Source: an uncultured Butyricicoccus sp. (GTDB lineage Bacteria > Bacillota > Clostridia > Oscillospirales > Butyricicoccaceae). From it: 64,000 nucleotides of DNA. Shown here one piece after another: positions 17,942 to 27,255 of the stretch (positions are counted from its first letter, which is position 1; each line of letters begins with the position of its first letter). The position numbers and the translations under genes were made by a program. The notes under the pieces were generated by a model that worked only from the letters and a program-made list of their open reading frames with translations, was not told the origin of the DNA and searched no databases. The DNA lies in contig CALWUO010000008.1 of NCBI GenBank assembly GCA_944384745.1, positions 1 to 64,000 of the forward strand. Reading direction: 5' to 3'.

Positions 17942-17975
17942 AAAGTGCAGCTTTAGTTAGCTGCACTTTAATTTT
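17942..17975 (+). terminator. Bidirectional terminator between EAL gene and luxS
   Basis: AAAGTGCAGCT/AGCTGCACTTT, an 11-bp perfect stem with 6-base loop and T-rich flanks on both strands. Confidence 0.88.
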
Positions 17976-18433
17976 TACTTTTTGTAAACTAAATCTGCCT
18001 CTGTCCAATCTTTTAGAATTGGAATCATATTAGCTGCCATTTGTTTTGCACCCTGAAGGTCATGAAGTAAATAGTTACCACATTCTATTCTGCTTGCACC
18101 AGGAATTTCACCCTCATACTCAGCAACAAATTTCATAGTTTCATTTACAAGCTTAATTGCATTTTTAGGTTCAAGGTCACGAACCAGAAAGTAAAAACCT
18201 GTTTGACAGCCCATAGGACCACAATAGATTATATTTTCTGCAAATTCACTATTTCTTGCATAAGTTGCAAACAAATGTTCAAAAGTATGGGTTGCGGCTG
18301 GGTCTAAATACACACCTGCGTTCGGAATTACCATTCTTATATCATAAGTTGTGATGTCACCATCTATTCTTGATGTGTACATACCCTGTGTAAGTAAATC
18401 ATGATTTACTTCAAAACTTGCAATTCTTTTCAT
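17975..18433 (-). CDS. luxS: S-ribosylhomocysteine lyase
   Basis: A 152-aa LuxS, which splits S-ribosylhomocysteine into homocysteine and the autoinducer-2 precursor DPD during SAM recycling. The metal site HTFEH (HxxEH) and ECGNY cysteine, and catalytic Cys in GPMGCQTGFY, are intact. It starts 17 bases after the guaB stop on the same strand, so it is probably co-transcribed with guaB. metK lies 3 kb away; no SAM riboswitch is seen here. Confidence 0.97.
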   Translation of the reverse strand: MKRIASFEVNHDLLTQGMYTSRIDGDITTYDIRMVIPNAGVYLDPAATHTFEHLFATYARNSEFAENIIYCGPMGCQTGFYFLVRDLEPKNAIKLVNETMKFVAEYEGEIPGASRIECGNYLLHDLQGAKQMAANMIPILKDWTEADLVYKK

Positions 18434-18450
18434 AATTTTTGCCCTCTTGC

Positions 18451-19959
18451 TTAGTTGCGTGACGCTAAAGTTGAGTCTTTAAGCACAACATCATGTGCAC
18501 CACCCTCAACAATAGAAGTAGCAGATACAAGTGTAATTTTAGCTTTTGCCTGAAGTTCAGAAATTGACAACGAACCACAGTTACACATTGTAGAGCGAAC
18601 CTTGTTAAGTGTTAAAGTTACATTATCATGCAGAGAACCAGCATAAGGAACGTAAGAATCTACGCCTTCCTCGAAAGATAACTTTTTATCTCCGCCCATA
18701 TCATAACGTTGCCAGTTTCTAGCTCTTGCAGAGCCTTCACCCCAATATTCTTTCATAAATGTGCCACCAATTTTAACTTTATTTGTTGGTGACTCATCAA
18801 ATCTTGAGAAGTAACGACCAAGCATTACAAAATCAGCACCCATGGCAAGAGCCAAAGTGATATGATAGTCATGTACAATACCACCATCAGAACAGATAGG
18901 AATATAAACGCCTGTTTCCTTGTAGTATTCATCACGAGCTGCCGCAACTTCGATTGTAGCAGTAGCCTGTCCACGACCTATACCCTTTTGCTCACGAGTA
19001 ATACAGATAGAACCGCCACCAATACCAATTTTAATGAAATCAGCACCAGCTTCAGCAAGGAAACGGAAGCCTTCTCTGTCTACAACGTTACCAGCACCAA
19101 CTTTAACACTATCGCCGTACTTTTCACGAATCCATTTAAGTGTTCTAAGTTGCCATTCAGAATAACCCTCAGATGAGTCAATACAAAGCACATCAGCACC
19201 AGCTTCAACAAGAGCTGGAACACGCTCTTCATAGTCACGGGTATTGATACCAGCACCAACAATATAACGTTTTTTATCGTCTAAAAGTTCCAAAGTGTTG
19301 GTTTTATGGCTATCGTAGTCTTTGCGGAACACCATATAAACCAAATGTTGATTTTCGTCAACTAATGGCAGAGCGTTTAACTTATTCTCCCAGATTATAT
19401 CATTTGCAACTTTAAGAGTTGTATCAGCTGGGGCTGTGATTAACTTTTCAAATGGTGTCATAAAAGTGGATACTTTTTCGGTTGTAGCCATACGAGTTAC
19501 ACGGTAATCACGGCTTGTAACAATACCAAGAAGTTTTCCTGTTGCAGTACCATCATTAGTAACTGCCATTGTTGAGTGACCTGTTTTCTCCTTTAGTGCC
19601 AAAACATCAGCCAGAGTCATATCAGGTGTAATGTTAGAATCAGACACAATAAAACCAGCTTTATAAGCCTTTACACGGGCTACCATAGCCGCTTCACTTT
19701 CGATTGTCTGAGAGCCATAAATAAAGGAGATGCCGCCTTCCCTAGCTAAAGCAATAGCCATATTATCATCGGATACAGCTTGCATAATTGCTGAAACCAG
19801 TGGGATATTAGCATATAAAGATGCCTGTTCACCCTTTTTATATTTTACAATAGGTGTACGCAAGCTAACATTTGCTGGCATACACTCAGAAGACGAATAA
19901 CCTGGGACTAAAAGGTATTCACTAAATGTACGGGAAGGTTCTGAAAAATAAAATGCCAT
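18451..19959 (-). CDS. guaB: IMP dehydrogenase
   Basis: A 502-aa IMP dehydrogenase, the first committed step of GMP synthesis. The TIM barrel is interrupted by two CBS domains (about 100-220). The active-site loop has the catalytic cysteine in [13 protein letters not shown], and the flap region is present near 415-440. The sequence is of the divergent clostridial type; a GMP reductase-like activity cannot be fully excluded. The start was set at 19959 ([11 protein letters not shown]) after AAAAGGAG. A TATAAT at 20006-20011 and an inverted repeat CAAATC-TGC-GATTTG (19981-19995) lie in the leader. Confidence 0.92.
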   Translation of the reverse strand: MAFYFSEPSRTFSEYLLVPGYSSSECMPANVSLRTPIVKYKKGEQASLYANIPLVSAIMQAVSDDNMAIALAREGGISFIYGSQTIESEAAMVARVKAYKAGFIVSDSNITPDMTLADVLALKEKTGHSTMAVTNDGTATGKLLGIVTSRDYRVTRMATTEKVSTFMTPFEKLITAPADTTLKVANDIIWENKLNALPLVDENQHLVYMVFRKDYDSHKTNTLELLDDKKRYIVGAGINTRDYEERVPALVEAGADVLCIDSSEGYSEWQLRTLKWIREKYGDSVKVGAGNVVDREGFRFLAEAGADFIKIGIGGGSICITREQKGIGRGQATATIEVAAARDEYYKETGVYIPICSDGGIVHDYHITLALAMGADFVMLGRYFSRFDESPTNKVKIGGTFMKEYWGEGSARARNWQRYDMGGDKKLSFEEGVDSYVPYAGSLHDNVTLTLNKVRSTMCNCGSLSISELQAKAKITLVSATSIVEGGAHDVVLKDSTLASRN

Positions 19960-20118
19960 GTTTGTTTCTCCTTTTCCGACCAAATCTGCGATTTGTTTTT
20001 GTACTATTATACTACCTAAGCACACATAAAGTAAATGCTTAGATTGTTACATAAATATAAACTTTTTTGCCTTTTTTCTATGCAAACCGCCCTTTATTGT
20101 CTAACCAACCAAACTTTT

Positions 20119-20685
20119 TTAATGTTCTAAACGGTTTTCATGAAGATATGTAGCCTCTAAATCTGATAAATGAAGTTTAACTGCTATTGGATATTTTTCA
20201 TATGCGGCTGCAATTGCAAAATTACCAACTCTTGCTGAGTCATCAAATCCGCCCATATGCCAACGTATGGCAACAGCTTCTTCATTTTTTAATTTCATAA
20301 AACGCTCAATTAAAAAAACTGATTTTTCACCGTGACCATATGGGAATTTATCATCAACAGTATAATAAGGCACTTTTTCCCATTCACCGTTTTCATTTTT
20401 TCTATTTCTATAATCCACAGTGTAAAATCCCGCTTTACATATATCATGGAGCAATGAAACTATTGTAAAACTTTCAAGGTCATCTTTTTCCATGTCAAAA
20501 TGTTTTGCAATCATAACTTCATATACATTCAAACTATGCTCAACAAGACCGCCTTCATATGCCGCATGAAATCTTGTTGAAGCAGGTGCTGTAAAAAAGT
20601 CTGTACTTTCCAGCCACTCAAGCAGTTTGTCTGCTCCTCTTCTTGTAACCTGTCTGCGAAAAATCTCCAAAAATTTCTCTTTCAT
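20119..20685 (-). CDS. HD-domain phosphohydrolase
   Basis: A 188-aa HD-superfamily protein. The metal ligands are recognisable: EHSLNVYE (about 50) and LLHDICKAG (about 79-87), with RWHMGG later. Such proteins hydrolyse phosphate esters or nucleotides. It overlaps the CCA-transferase gene by 4 bases (ATGA) and is therefore translationally coupled to it. Last gene of a three-gene operon; substrate unknown. Confidence 0.85.
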   Translation of the reverse strand: MKEKFLEIFRRQVTRRGADKLLEWLESTDFFTAPASTRFHAAYEGGLVEHSLNVYEVMIAKHFDMEKDDLESFTIVSLLHDICKAGFYTVDYRNRKNENGEWEKVPYYTVDDKFPYGHGEKSVFLIERFMKLKNEEAVAIRWHMGGFDDSARVGNFAIAAAYEKYPIAVKLHLSDLEATYLHENRLEH

Positions 20686-22001
20686 ATTTTTCCCTCTTTT
20701 ACTAAGTCTAAAAGTGTTTCTTTTTTATTATATTCAGGGTTCTCTAGTACAAACCCTAACATTTTATTTAATATATCCCCTATTTGCTTACCTTTAAAAC
20801 CGAGATTTATTAAATCATAGCCATTTACAGCTAATGTTTTAACTGTTAAACATGGTTTTTCATTTACAATATCATTTAAAAGTTTCTCAAGCTTTATAAA
20901 ATAGGGTAAATACTCTTCATGTGTTCCTCTTGATATACTATCCGCTTTTTGTAGTCTTATTAAATTTCTAAAACGAGTTTCACCAAATTTTGCAAGTTTT
21001 CTTCTTATAATATGAGGTTCATCTTTTATAAAGTTATCATGATATTCTACAAGAAATACAATTTCATCTCTTATAGCTTTTGACAATTTAAGTTGTTGTG
21101 TGCGAAACTCCGCATATTTTTTGCTGATTTTAGGGTGTGAATAAAAATGTCCTATGCCGTTTTCATCTATTGTCATACAGTCAGGTTTACCTGTATCGTG
21201 ATACAGTGCTGAAAATCTTAAAACTGGGTCGGCTTTAACCTGCTCAACAGCTCTTATTGAATGTTCTAAAACATCATAAATGTGATATGGATTTCTTTGT
21301 TCTAAACCTTTCATAGGCGAAATTTCAGGCAAAATAACACCAAATACATCTGTAAATTCTCTTAAAACCCTACCTGCATAGCGACCACATAATAAACGCA
21401 TAAGTTCGGTTGAAATGCGTTCAGCCGAAATATTTAAAAGCAAGTTAGCATTTGATTTTAAGGCATTTTTTGTGTTTTGCTCTATTTCAAAGCCATATTC
21501 TGATGACATGCGAAATCCACGAAGTATTCTAAGTGCATCTTCTGAAAAACGCTCATCAGCATTACCTACTGCCCTTAAAATTTTGTTTTCTAAATCTTTT
21601 CTACCGTTAAATAAATCTATAAAACCATCATAAGGCGAATATGCAATAGCATTTACAGTAAAATCACGTCTTGATAAATCCTCATCTATACTTTTAACAA
21701 AAGAAATGTTATCAGGACGTCTAAAATCTGTGTAATCTGTTTCTTTGCGAAATGTTGTAATTTCAAGCGGTTTATCATCAATTAAAATCGTAAGTGTGCC
21801 ATGTGAAATGCCTGTTTCGATTTTGCGTTCACAATTGAAAACCTCTTTCATTTGCTCTGGAGTTGCCGAAGTACACAAATCATAATCATGTGGCTTTTGT
21901 CCTCTAAGTGCATCTCTAACTGCACCGCCAACAACATAAGCACTAAATCCCGATTTTTTCAACATATCTATCGCATATTTTACCTCTTTTGGTAAATACA
22001 T
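20682..22001 (-). CDS. cca: tRNA nucleotidyltransferase (CCA-adding or A-adding)
   Basis: A 439-aa class II tRNA nucleotidyltransferase that builds or repairs the 3' CCA end. The head domain has GGAVRDALRG and catalytic DYDLCT (about 39-44). The second conserved block is RRDFTVNA, and RILRGFRMSSEYGF marks the RNA-binding region. A C-terminal HD domain (LYHDTGKP) is fused. The tRNA genes in this window already encode CCA, so the role may be repair. It begins one base after the DUF896 stop and overlaps the HD gene downstream. Confidence 0.94.
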   Translation of the reverse strand: MYLPKEVKYAIDMLKKSGFSAYVVGGAVRDALRGQKPHDYDLCTSATPEQMKEVFNCERKIETGISHGTLTILIDDKPLEITTFRKETDYTDFRRPDNISFVKSIDEDLSRRDFTVNAIAYSPYDGFIDLFNGRKDLENKILRAVGNADERFSEDALRILRGFRMSSEYGFEIEQNTKNALKSNANLLLNISAERISTELMRLLCGRYAGRVLREFTDVFGVILPEISPMKGLEQRNPYHIYDVLEHSIRAVEQVKADPVLRFSALYHDTGKPDCMTIDENGIGHFYSHPKISKKYAEFRTQQLKLSKAIRDEIVFLVEYHDNFIKDEPHIIRRKLAKFGETRFRNLIRLQKADSISRGTHEEYLPYFIKLEKLLNDIVNEKPCLTVKTLAVNGYDLINLGFKGKQIGDILNKMLGFVLENPEYNKKETLLDLVKEGKI

Positions 22002-22002
22002 T

Positions 22003-22212
22003 TTATTGTTTCTCCTTTTGTTTTAAGCGATAAGAAGTACCATCTGGATTTATAACTACTGTATTATCAAGCTGTGCTTTTAAACTTCCTCTAAATTCTG
22101 CAATATATTCTTCTCTAAGCAATTTTCTTTCTGCTTGTTCCTTTTCAGTTAGACCCTCTGTTTTAGCTTTTTTTGCTAGTTCATTTATTCTATCAATTTT
22201 TTTCTTATCCAT
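22003..22212 (-). CDS. DUF896 (YnzC-like) small protein
   Basis: A 69-aa protein of the DUF896 family, which forms a compact helical hairpin. Typical start MDKKKIDRINELAKK and GLTEKEQAERKLLREEYI (about 20-37). The start was set at 22212, where family similarity begins and AAGG lies upstream; the in-frame extension to 22272 has no similarity. Its function is not established (the B. subtilis paralogue is linked to the SOS operon yneA). First gene of the DUF896-cca-HD operon. Confidence 0.85.
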   Translation of the reverse strand: MDKKKIDRINELAKKAKTEGLTEKEQAERKLLREEYIAEFRGSLKAQLDNTVVINPDGTSYRLKQKEKQ

Positions 22213-22289
22213 AATAAAAATTAACCTTTCAAAACAAAAATTTTCTTTTAAATTATTATATCTTGAAAACAATCAAAATACAAGTTTTC

Positions 22290-22319
22290 TTGACCTACAT
22301 CTGTTTAACATGATAAAAT
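22290..22319 (+). promoter_or_regulatory. Promoter of metY-like gene
   Basis: TTGACC (22290-22295), 18-base spacer, TAAAAT (22314-22319). No S-box or T-box is visible between it and the gene. Confidence 0.55.
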
Positions 22320-22359
22320 AAAATCAATATAATTTTAACCAAAAAAGGGGCGTTTAATA

Positions 22360-23625
22360 ATGAATATTGAAACCAAATGTCTACACTCTGGTTATAAACC
22401 TGAAAACGGTGCTCCAGGTGTAATGCCTATTGTGCAGTCTACTACATATCGTTTTGACTCAACTGAACATATTGCTGCTCTTTTTGATATGCCAACAGAA
22501 TTTATGTATTCACGCTTTGCAAACCCTACTTGTGACGCAGTTGAAAAGAAAATTGCAGACCTTGAGGGCGGTGCGGGTGCAATGCTGACAAGTTCTGGTC
22601 AAGCTGCCTCAATGATTTCAATTCTAAACATCTGTTCTGCTGGAGATAGCTTTATTGCAGCTTCAACTATTTATGGTGGCACTATTAACCTTTTTGGTGT
22701 TACACTTAAAAAATTAGGCATTGAAGTTATCTGGGCTGATGCTGAAGCAAGTGAAGAGGAAATTCAAAAGCTATTTAAGGATAACACTAAAGCTGTTTTT
22801 GGTGAAACCCTTGCAAATCCTGCTCTTTGTGTATTTGACATTGAAAAATGGGCTAATATTGCACACAAAAACAATGTACCTCTTATTGTAGATAACACTT
22901 TTGCAACTCCTTACCTTTGCCGTCCATTTGAATTTGGTGCTGATATTATAGTTCATTCAACTTCTAAATATATGGACGGTCACGCCTTACAGTGTGGCGG
23001 TGTAATTGTTGATAGTGGCAATTTTGACTGGGTAAACTCTGGCAAATTCCCTGATTTTACTGAACCTGATGAAAGTTATCATGGTGTGGTTTACACTCGT
23101 GATTTTGGAAATATGGCTTATATTATCAAAGCTAGAATGCAGCTTATGCGTGATTTTGGCTGTTACCCTTCTGCTCACTCTGCATTTTTATTAAATATTG
23201 GACTTGAAACATTATCTGTTCGTATGAAACAATACTGTGAAAATGCACTGAAAGTTGCAAATCACCTTAAAAACCATGAGAAAATTGACAGTATTCGTTA
23301 TCCTGCTCTTGAGGGCGATGAATACAATGAAAGAGCTAAAAAATATTTACCACTCGGCACTTCTGGTGTTATGGCAATCAATATAAAAGGCGGCAGACAA
23401 GCTGCAATGAAGTTTATGGATAGTGTTAAACTCGCTTGTAATGAGGTTCATGTTGCAGATATCCGCACATGTGTGCTTCACCCTGCAAGTGAAACTCACC
23501 GCCAGTTAACTGATGAGCAACTTGTTGCTGCTGGTGTTGCACCTGCTCTTGTACGCCTTTCTGTTGGTCTTGAAAATGTTGATGATATTATTGCAGATTT
23601 AGACCAAGCTCTTGCTCAAATTTAA
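22360..23625 (+). CDS. O-acetylhomoserine sulfhydrylase / Cys-Met metabolism PLP enzyme
   Basis: A 421-aa PLP enzyme of the Cys/Met metabolism family, most like O-acetylhomoserine aminocarboxypropyltransferase (MetY), which makes homocysteine from O-acetylhomoserine and sulfide. The PLP lysine lies in HSTSKYMDGH (about 205-214), with the Asp of VDNTFATPYL (about 180) contacting the pyridine nitrogen. The C-terminal block ETHRQLTDEQL is typical. Length fits MetY rather than the shorter MetB/MetC. A methionine gamma-lyase role is the main alternative. Start follows AAAAAGGGG; a GNAT gene follows 17 bases later. Confidence 0.85.
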   Translation: MNIETKCLHSGYKPENGAPGVMPIVQSTTYRFDSTEHIAALFDMPTEFMYSRFANPTCDAVEKKIADLEGGAGAMLTSSGQAASMISILNICSAGDSFIAASTIYGGTINLFGVTLKKLGIEVIWADAEASEEEIQKLFKDNTKAVFGETLANPALCVFDIEKWANIAHKNNVPLIVDNTFATPYLCRPFEFGADIIVHSTSKYMDGHALQCGGVIVDSGNFDWVNSGKFPDFTEPDESYHGVVYTRDFGNMAYIIKARMQLMRDFGCYPSAHSAFLLNIGLETLSVRMKQYCENALKVANHLKNHEKIDSIRYPALEGDEYNERAKKYLPLGTSGVMAINIKGGRQAAMKFMDSVKLACNEVHVADIRTCVLHPASETHRQLTDEQLVAAGVAPALVRLSVGLENVDDIIADLDQALAQI

Positions 23626-23642
23626 TTTTTAGAGGTAAACTT

Positions 23643-24092
23643 ATGGAAATTCGTGAAATCCTACCATGGGACGAAAATCATTTTTATGATATGGTTAAAA
23701 AATTTTATAATAGTTCTGCCGTAGACCATAAAATTCCAGACTATCATGCTGAACGAACATTTAAACTGCTTATGAGCAATACCCCGTATGCTCGTTGTTT
23801 TATCGCTGCTGATGAGAATAATATACCTAGAGGATATTGTTTGTGTTCTATAACATGGTCAAATGAAGCTGGCGGACTTTGTGTATGGATTGATGAACTT
23901 ATGGTCGATGAGTCTATTAGATGTCAGGGCATAGGTCAAATGCTTATTGCAACTGTTGGTGAAACATATCCAAATGCTGCAAGATTTCGTTTAGAGGTTA
24001 CAAGTGAAAACACACATGCTATTAAATTATATGAAGGTTTGGGATTTAGCAAACTTAATTATAAACAAATGGTACTTGAACAACCTCAATAA
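23643..24092 (+). CDS. GNAT family N-acetyltransferase
   Basis: A 149-aa acetyl-CoA-dependent N-acetyltransferase fold. The acetyl-CoA pyrophosphate loop is CQGIGQML (about 98-105), preceded by the strand WIDELMVDESIR, with NTHAIKLYEGLGF near the C-terminus as usual. The acceptor is unknown. It lies 17 bases after the metY-like gene and probably shares its transcript. Confidence 0.88.
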   Translation: MEIREILPWDENHFYDMVKKFYNSSAVDHKIPDYHAERTFKLLMSNTPYARCFIAADENNIPRGYCLCSITWSNEAGGLCVWIDELMVDESIRCQGIGQMLIATVGETYPNAARFRLEVTSENTHAIKLYEGLGFSKLNYKQMVLEQPQ

Positions 24093-24107
24093 TAAGAAAA
24101 TTTTAAT

Positions 24108-24142
24108 GCGTGGTACAAATAACTTGTATCACGTATTTTTTT
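24108..24142 (+). terminator. Terminator between GNAT and RluA genes
   Basis: GCGTGGTACAA pairs with TTGTATCACGT (two G-U pairs), then ATTTTTTT. It serves the plus-strand operon and may also stop the converging rluA transcript. Confidence 0.8.
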
Positions 24143-25052
24143 ATTTGTCACATAGTTTTTTTAATTTATCTGATGTAATTTCTGGAAAAAATTTCTGCAT
24201 ATCTTCTGGAAGTGGGGCGAAAAATTCCAACTTTTCACCTGTTATTGGTTGAGTAATATTTAGGAACGCTGCATGAAGTGCGTGTCTTTTAATTATATTA
24301 TAGTCCGAATTATACAAAAAGTCGCCAGGTAACGGGTGACCTATATATTTCATATGCACTCTTATTTGATGCGTTCTTCCTGTATCAAGCCAAATATGAG
24401 CAAGTGAAAAACCATCTTTATATGCTATTTTTTTAAAGTGAGTCACTGCCCTTTCACCATCATCTGCAACAACTCTTGTAACTATTGATTCTGCTTCTCT
24501 CCTTATAGGTGCATTTATTGTGCCACTCTCTGGCAAATTACCACTACAAACTGCTATATATTCCCTACGCATTAACTTCTTTGATAACATATCTGATAAT
24601 ATAGCCGCTGAAAGTGGATTTTCTGCAACAACAAGTAAACCTGATGTATTTTTATCCAATCTACCAATGGCTCGAAATACAAATTCTTTTTTTTGTGTTT
24701 TAAATGCAAGTGCATTTGCAACTGTGTTTTCCCTATTTCTCGGAGATGGGTGAACAGCTATTCCCGCTTTTTTTGAAATAACTGTCATATCTTCATCTTG
24801 ATAAATAATGTCTATTTCTATATCCTGTGGTATAATATGCTCTACAAATTCACATTCTCTCACCCTTATAGTTAAATTATCACCTGTTTTTAATCTATCA
24901 ATAGTTCTAATGTGTTTATCATTGGCAGTAATTCCATCAGGTTCTTTCTTTAAATCAATGATAATTCTTCTTGAAACGCCTTTATTTCTAAGAAATCGCT
25001 CAACTGTTATATCATTTTCATCTTTTTCAACTCTATATGTAACACATCTCAT
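24141..25052 (-). CDS. RluA family pseudouridine synthase
   Basis: A 303-aa pseudouridine synthase of the RluA/RluD class. An S4-like N-terminal segment (about 12-80) precedes the catalytic domain, with the active-site aspartate in the AIGRLDKNTSGLLVVA motif (about 128-143) and the later GRTHQIRVHMKYIGHPLPGD block. It acts on uridines in rRNA or tRNA; the target base is not predictable. Monocistronic, divergent from the M42 cluster. Confidence 0.93.
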   Translation of the reverse strand: MRCVTYRVEKDENDITVERFLRNKGVSRRIIIDLKKEPDGITANDKHIRTIDRLKTGDNLTIRVRECEFVEHIIPQDIEIDIIYQDEDMTVISKKAGIAVHPSPRNRENTVANALAFKTQKKEFVFRAIGRLDKNTSGLLVVAENPLSAAILSDMLSKKLMRREYIAVCSGNLPESGTINAPIRREAESIVTRVVADDGERAVTHFKKIAYKDGFSLAHIWLDTGRTHQIRVHMKYIGHPLPGDFLYNSDYNIIKRHALHAAFLNITQPITGEKLEFFAPLPEDMQKFFPEITSDKLKKLCDK

Positions 25053-25181
25053 TATATTTTATCTCTCCTTACTATCTGATTTTACAGGCTATAATATTTT
25101 CTGTCAAATATTTTGGTTTTTATATATCTTTTCATAAATTCAGTGTTATAATATTTATAAAATAGAATAGGAGTTGTTTTT

Positions 25182-26210
25182 TTGAACCAAATAGAATCTT
25201 TGGAAAAACTGTGTTCACTTCCTGCTGTTACAGGTTTTGAACTAAACAGTTCTAAGGCTCTTGCTGAAATGCTTATGCCTTTTGTAAATAAAGTTGATAT
25301 TGATGCTTTTGGTACAGTCACAGGTATTTTAAAATGCTCTATACCAAATGCTAAAACCGTTTTACTTGATGCACACTTTGACCAAATCGGTTTTATTGTA
25401 ACTGAAGTGCTTGATGGCGGTTTTTTACGTTTTATATCTGTTGGTGGAGTAGACCCTCGCATGTTAATGGGCTGTGAAGTTACTATTTTAACTAACAATC
25501 CAATATCTGGGGTTATTTGCTCAATCCCCCCACATCTTTCAAGTGAAGAAGACCGTAAGAACGCTATACCTGTACATGAAATGCTTATTGACACAGGACT
25601 TTTAGATGCAAAAGTTCCTATTGGTACACCTATCATTTTTAGTAAACCGCTTATATCTCTTTCTAAAGATATTGTATGCTCAAAATGTTTAGATGATAGA
25701 GCAGGTATTCAAGCGATTTTACAAGCACTTAAACAGCTAAACAAATATGATTTAAAAGTAAATGTTGCGGTTTTATTCTCTGCTCAAGAGGAAATAACTT
25801 CACTTGGTGCTATAACAGGGGCTTTCCGTTTACGTCCTGATATAGCAATAGCCGTTGACGTAAGCCATGCACATACTCCTGATGCACCATCTGGAGAGAC
25901 TTTTGAATTTGGTGGTGGAACTATGATTGGTGTAGGTCCAAATATGAACACCCATCTTACAAAATCACTTATTCGTTTAGCTCGTGCAGAAGATATTCCA
26001 TATCAGCTTGAAGTTATGGAGGGTAGCACAGGTACTAATGCTTGGAATATACAAATTTCTACTTGCGGTACAGCTCAAGCACTGCTGTCTATACCGCTGA
26101 AATATATGCATACACCAATAGAAACAGTTAAACTATGTGATATTGATGCTACTGCAAATTTAATCGCTGCATTTTTAAATAACTTTGACGGAGGCTGCCT
26201 GAAATTATGA
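25182..26210 (+). CDS. M42 family aminopeptidase (1 of 3)
   Basis: A 342-aa M42 (TET-type) metallo-aminopeptidase. Metal ligands are all present: DAHFD (with Phe where HMD is usual), CLDDR, the catalytic AQEE, AVDVSHAHT and MHTP. Family enzymes form 12-mer tetrahedra that degrade peptides in the cytoplasm. It starts with TTG eight bases after GGAG; no upstream ATG fits. Its last 4 bases overlap the next M42 gene, so translation is coupled. Confidence 0.9.
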   Translation: MNQIESLEKLCSLPAVTGFELNSSKALAEMLMPFVNKVDIDAFGTVTGILKCSIPNAKTVLLDAHFDQIGFIVTEVLDGGFLRFISVGGVDPRMLMGCEVTILTNNPISGVICSIPPHLSSEEDRKNAIPVHEMLIDTGLLDAKVPIGTPIIFSKPLISLSKDIVCSKCLDDRAGIQAILQALKQLNKYDLKVNVAVLFSAQEEITSLGAITGAFRLRPDIAIAVDVSHAHTPDAPSGETFEFGGGTMIGVGPNMNTHLTKSLIRLARAEDIPYQLEVMEGSTGTNAWNIQISTCGTAQALLSIPLKYMHTPIETVKLCDIDATANLIAAFLNNFDGGCLKL

Positions 26211-27235
26211 CCGAATTATTAAATAAACTTTGCTCTCTTTCGGGTGTGTCAGGTGCTGAAGACTCTGTACGTGATTTTATACGCACTCGAGCTATAACTT
26301 TCGCTGATGATATACGCACCGATGCAATGGGAAATCTTATGGTTTTTCGTGCTGGCAAACGCTCAACTAAAAAGCCTTTAATGCTTACGGCTCATATGGA
26401 CGAAGTGGGTTTTATTATCAAGCGTATAACTGATGATGGTATGTTGAAATTTGGCTTTGTCGGTGGGATTGACCCTCGTGTTGTCATTGGTAGACATGTG
26501 CGTTTTGGTGATACAATCGGTGTTGTAGGAATTAAAGCTGTACATCTTACTAGCCAAGAAGACCGCAAACATACACCAGATGTCAAGGACTTATATATTG
26601 ATATTGGAGCTTGCAGTAAAAGCGAAGCTGAAAGCAAAATTGATATCGGTGATTATGGTGTTTTTGACTCTGAATTTTCAGAATTTGGCGATAATCTTAT
26701 TAAAGCTAAAGCACTTGATGATAGAATAGGTTGTGCAGTTTTACTTCAACTTTTAAGGAAAACGCCTCCTGTTGATACTTGGTTTGTATTTACTGTTCAG
26801 GAAGAAGTTGGACTAAGAGGTGCTACAACTGCCGCTTTTGCCATAGAGCCTGCCCTTTGCGTAAATATTGAAGGAACTGCTGCCGCTGATTTGCCAGAAG
26901 TTAAACCTTATAACAGAGCTTGTGCCATAAGAAATGGTGTCGTTTTGCCATTTATGGATAAATCAGCAATCTATGATGAAAAGCTTTTTAATCTACTTCG
27001 TAAAATAGCAGATGATGAAAAAATTAAATGGCAGATAAAAACCACTGTTTCCGGTAGTACAGATGTTGGTGCAATCCATAAATCGCTTTCTGGTGTTCCT
27101 TGTGCTTGTGTAGCTGCACCTGTTAGATATATTCATTCAGCTAATTGTGTAGCTGCACTTGAAGATATCAAATGTGTATTTAATTTAATGCAAGCCTTTA
27201 TATCACAATTTAGTGATAAAACAGATTTTATCTAA
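26207..27235 (+). CDS. M42 family aminopeptidase (2 of 3)
   Basis: A 342-aa paralogue of its neighbours. Ligands: TAHMDEVGF, ALDDR, VQEEVGLRG, and a C-terminal YIHS histidine. The position that is VD in the first copy reads NIEGTAAADLP, the variant seen in the glutamyl/other M42 subgroup, so specificity probably differs. Overlaps gene 1 by 4 bases (ATGA) and is 20 bases before gene 3, all one operon. Confidence 0.9.
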   Translation: MTELLNKLCSLSGVSGAEDSVRDFIRTRAITFADDIRTDAMGNLMVFRAGKRSTKKPLMLTAHMDEVGFIIKRITDDGMLKFGFVGGIDPRVVIGRHVRFGDTIGVVGIKAVHLTSQEDRKHTPDVKDLYIDIGACSKSEAESKIDIGDYGVFDSEFSEFGDNLIKAKALDDRIGCAVLLQLLRKTPPVDTWFVFTVQEEVGLRGATTAAFAIEPALCVNIEGTAAADLPEVKPYNRACAIRNGVVLPFMDKSAIYDEKLFNLLRKIADDEKIKWQIKTTVSGSTDVGAIHKSLSGVPCACVAAPVRYIHSANCVAALEDIKCVFNLMQAFISQFSDKTDFI

Positions 27236-27255
27236 CTCTAAGGAGATTTTTTTAC

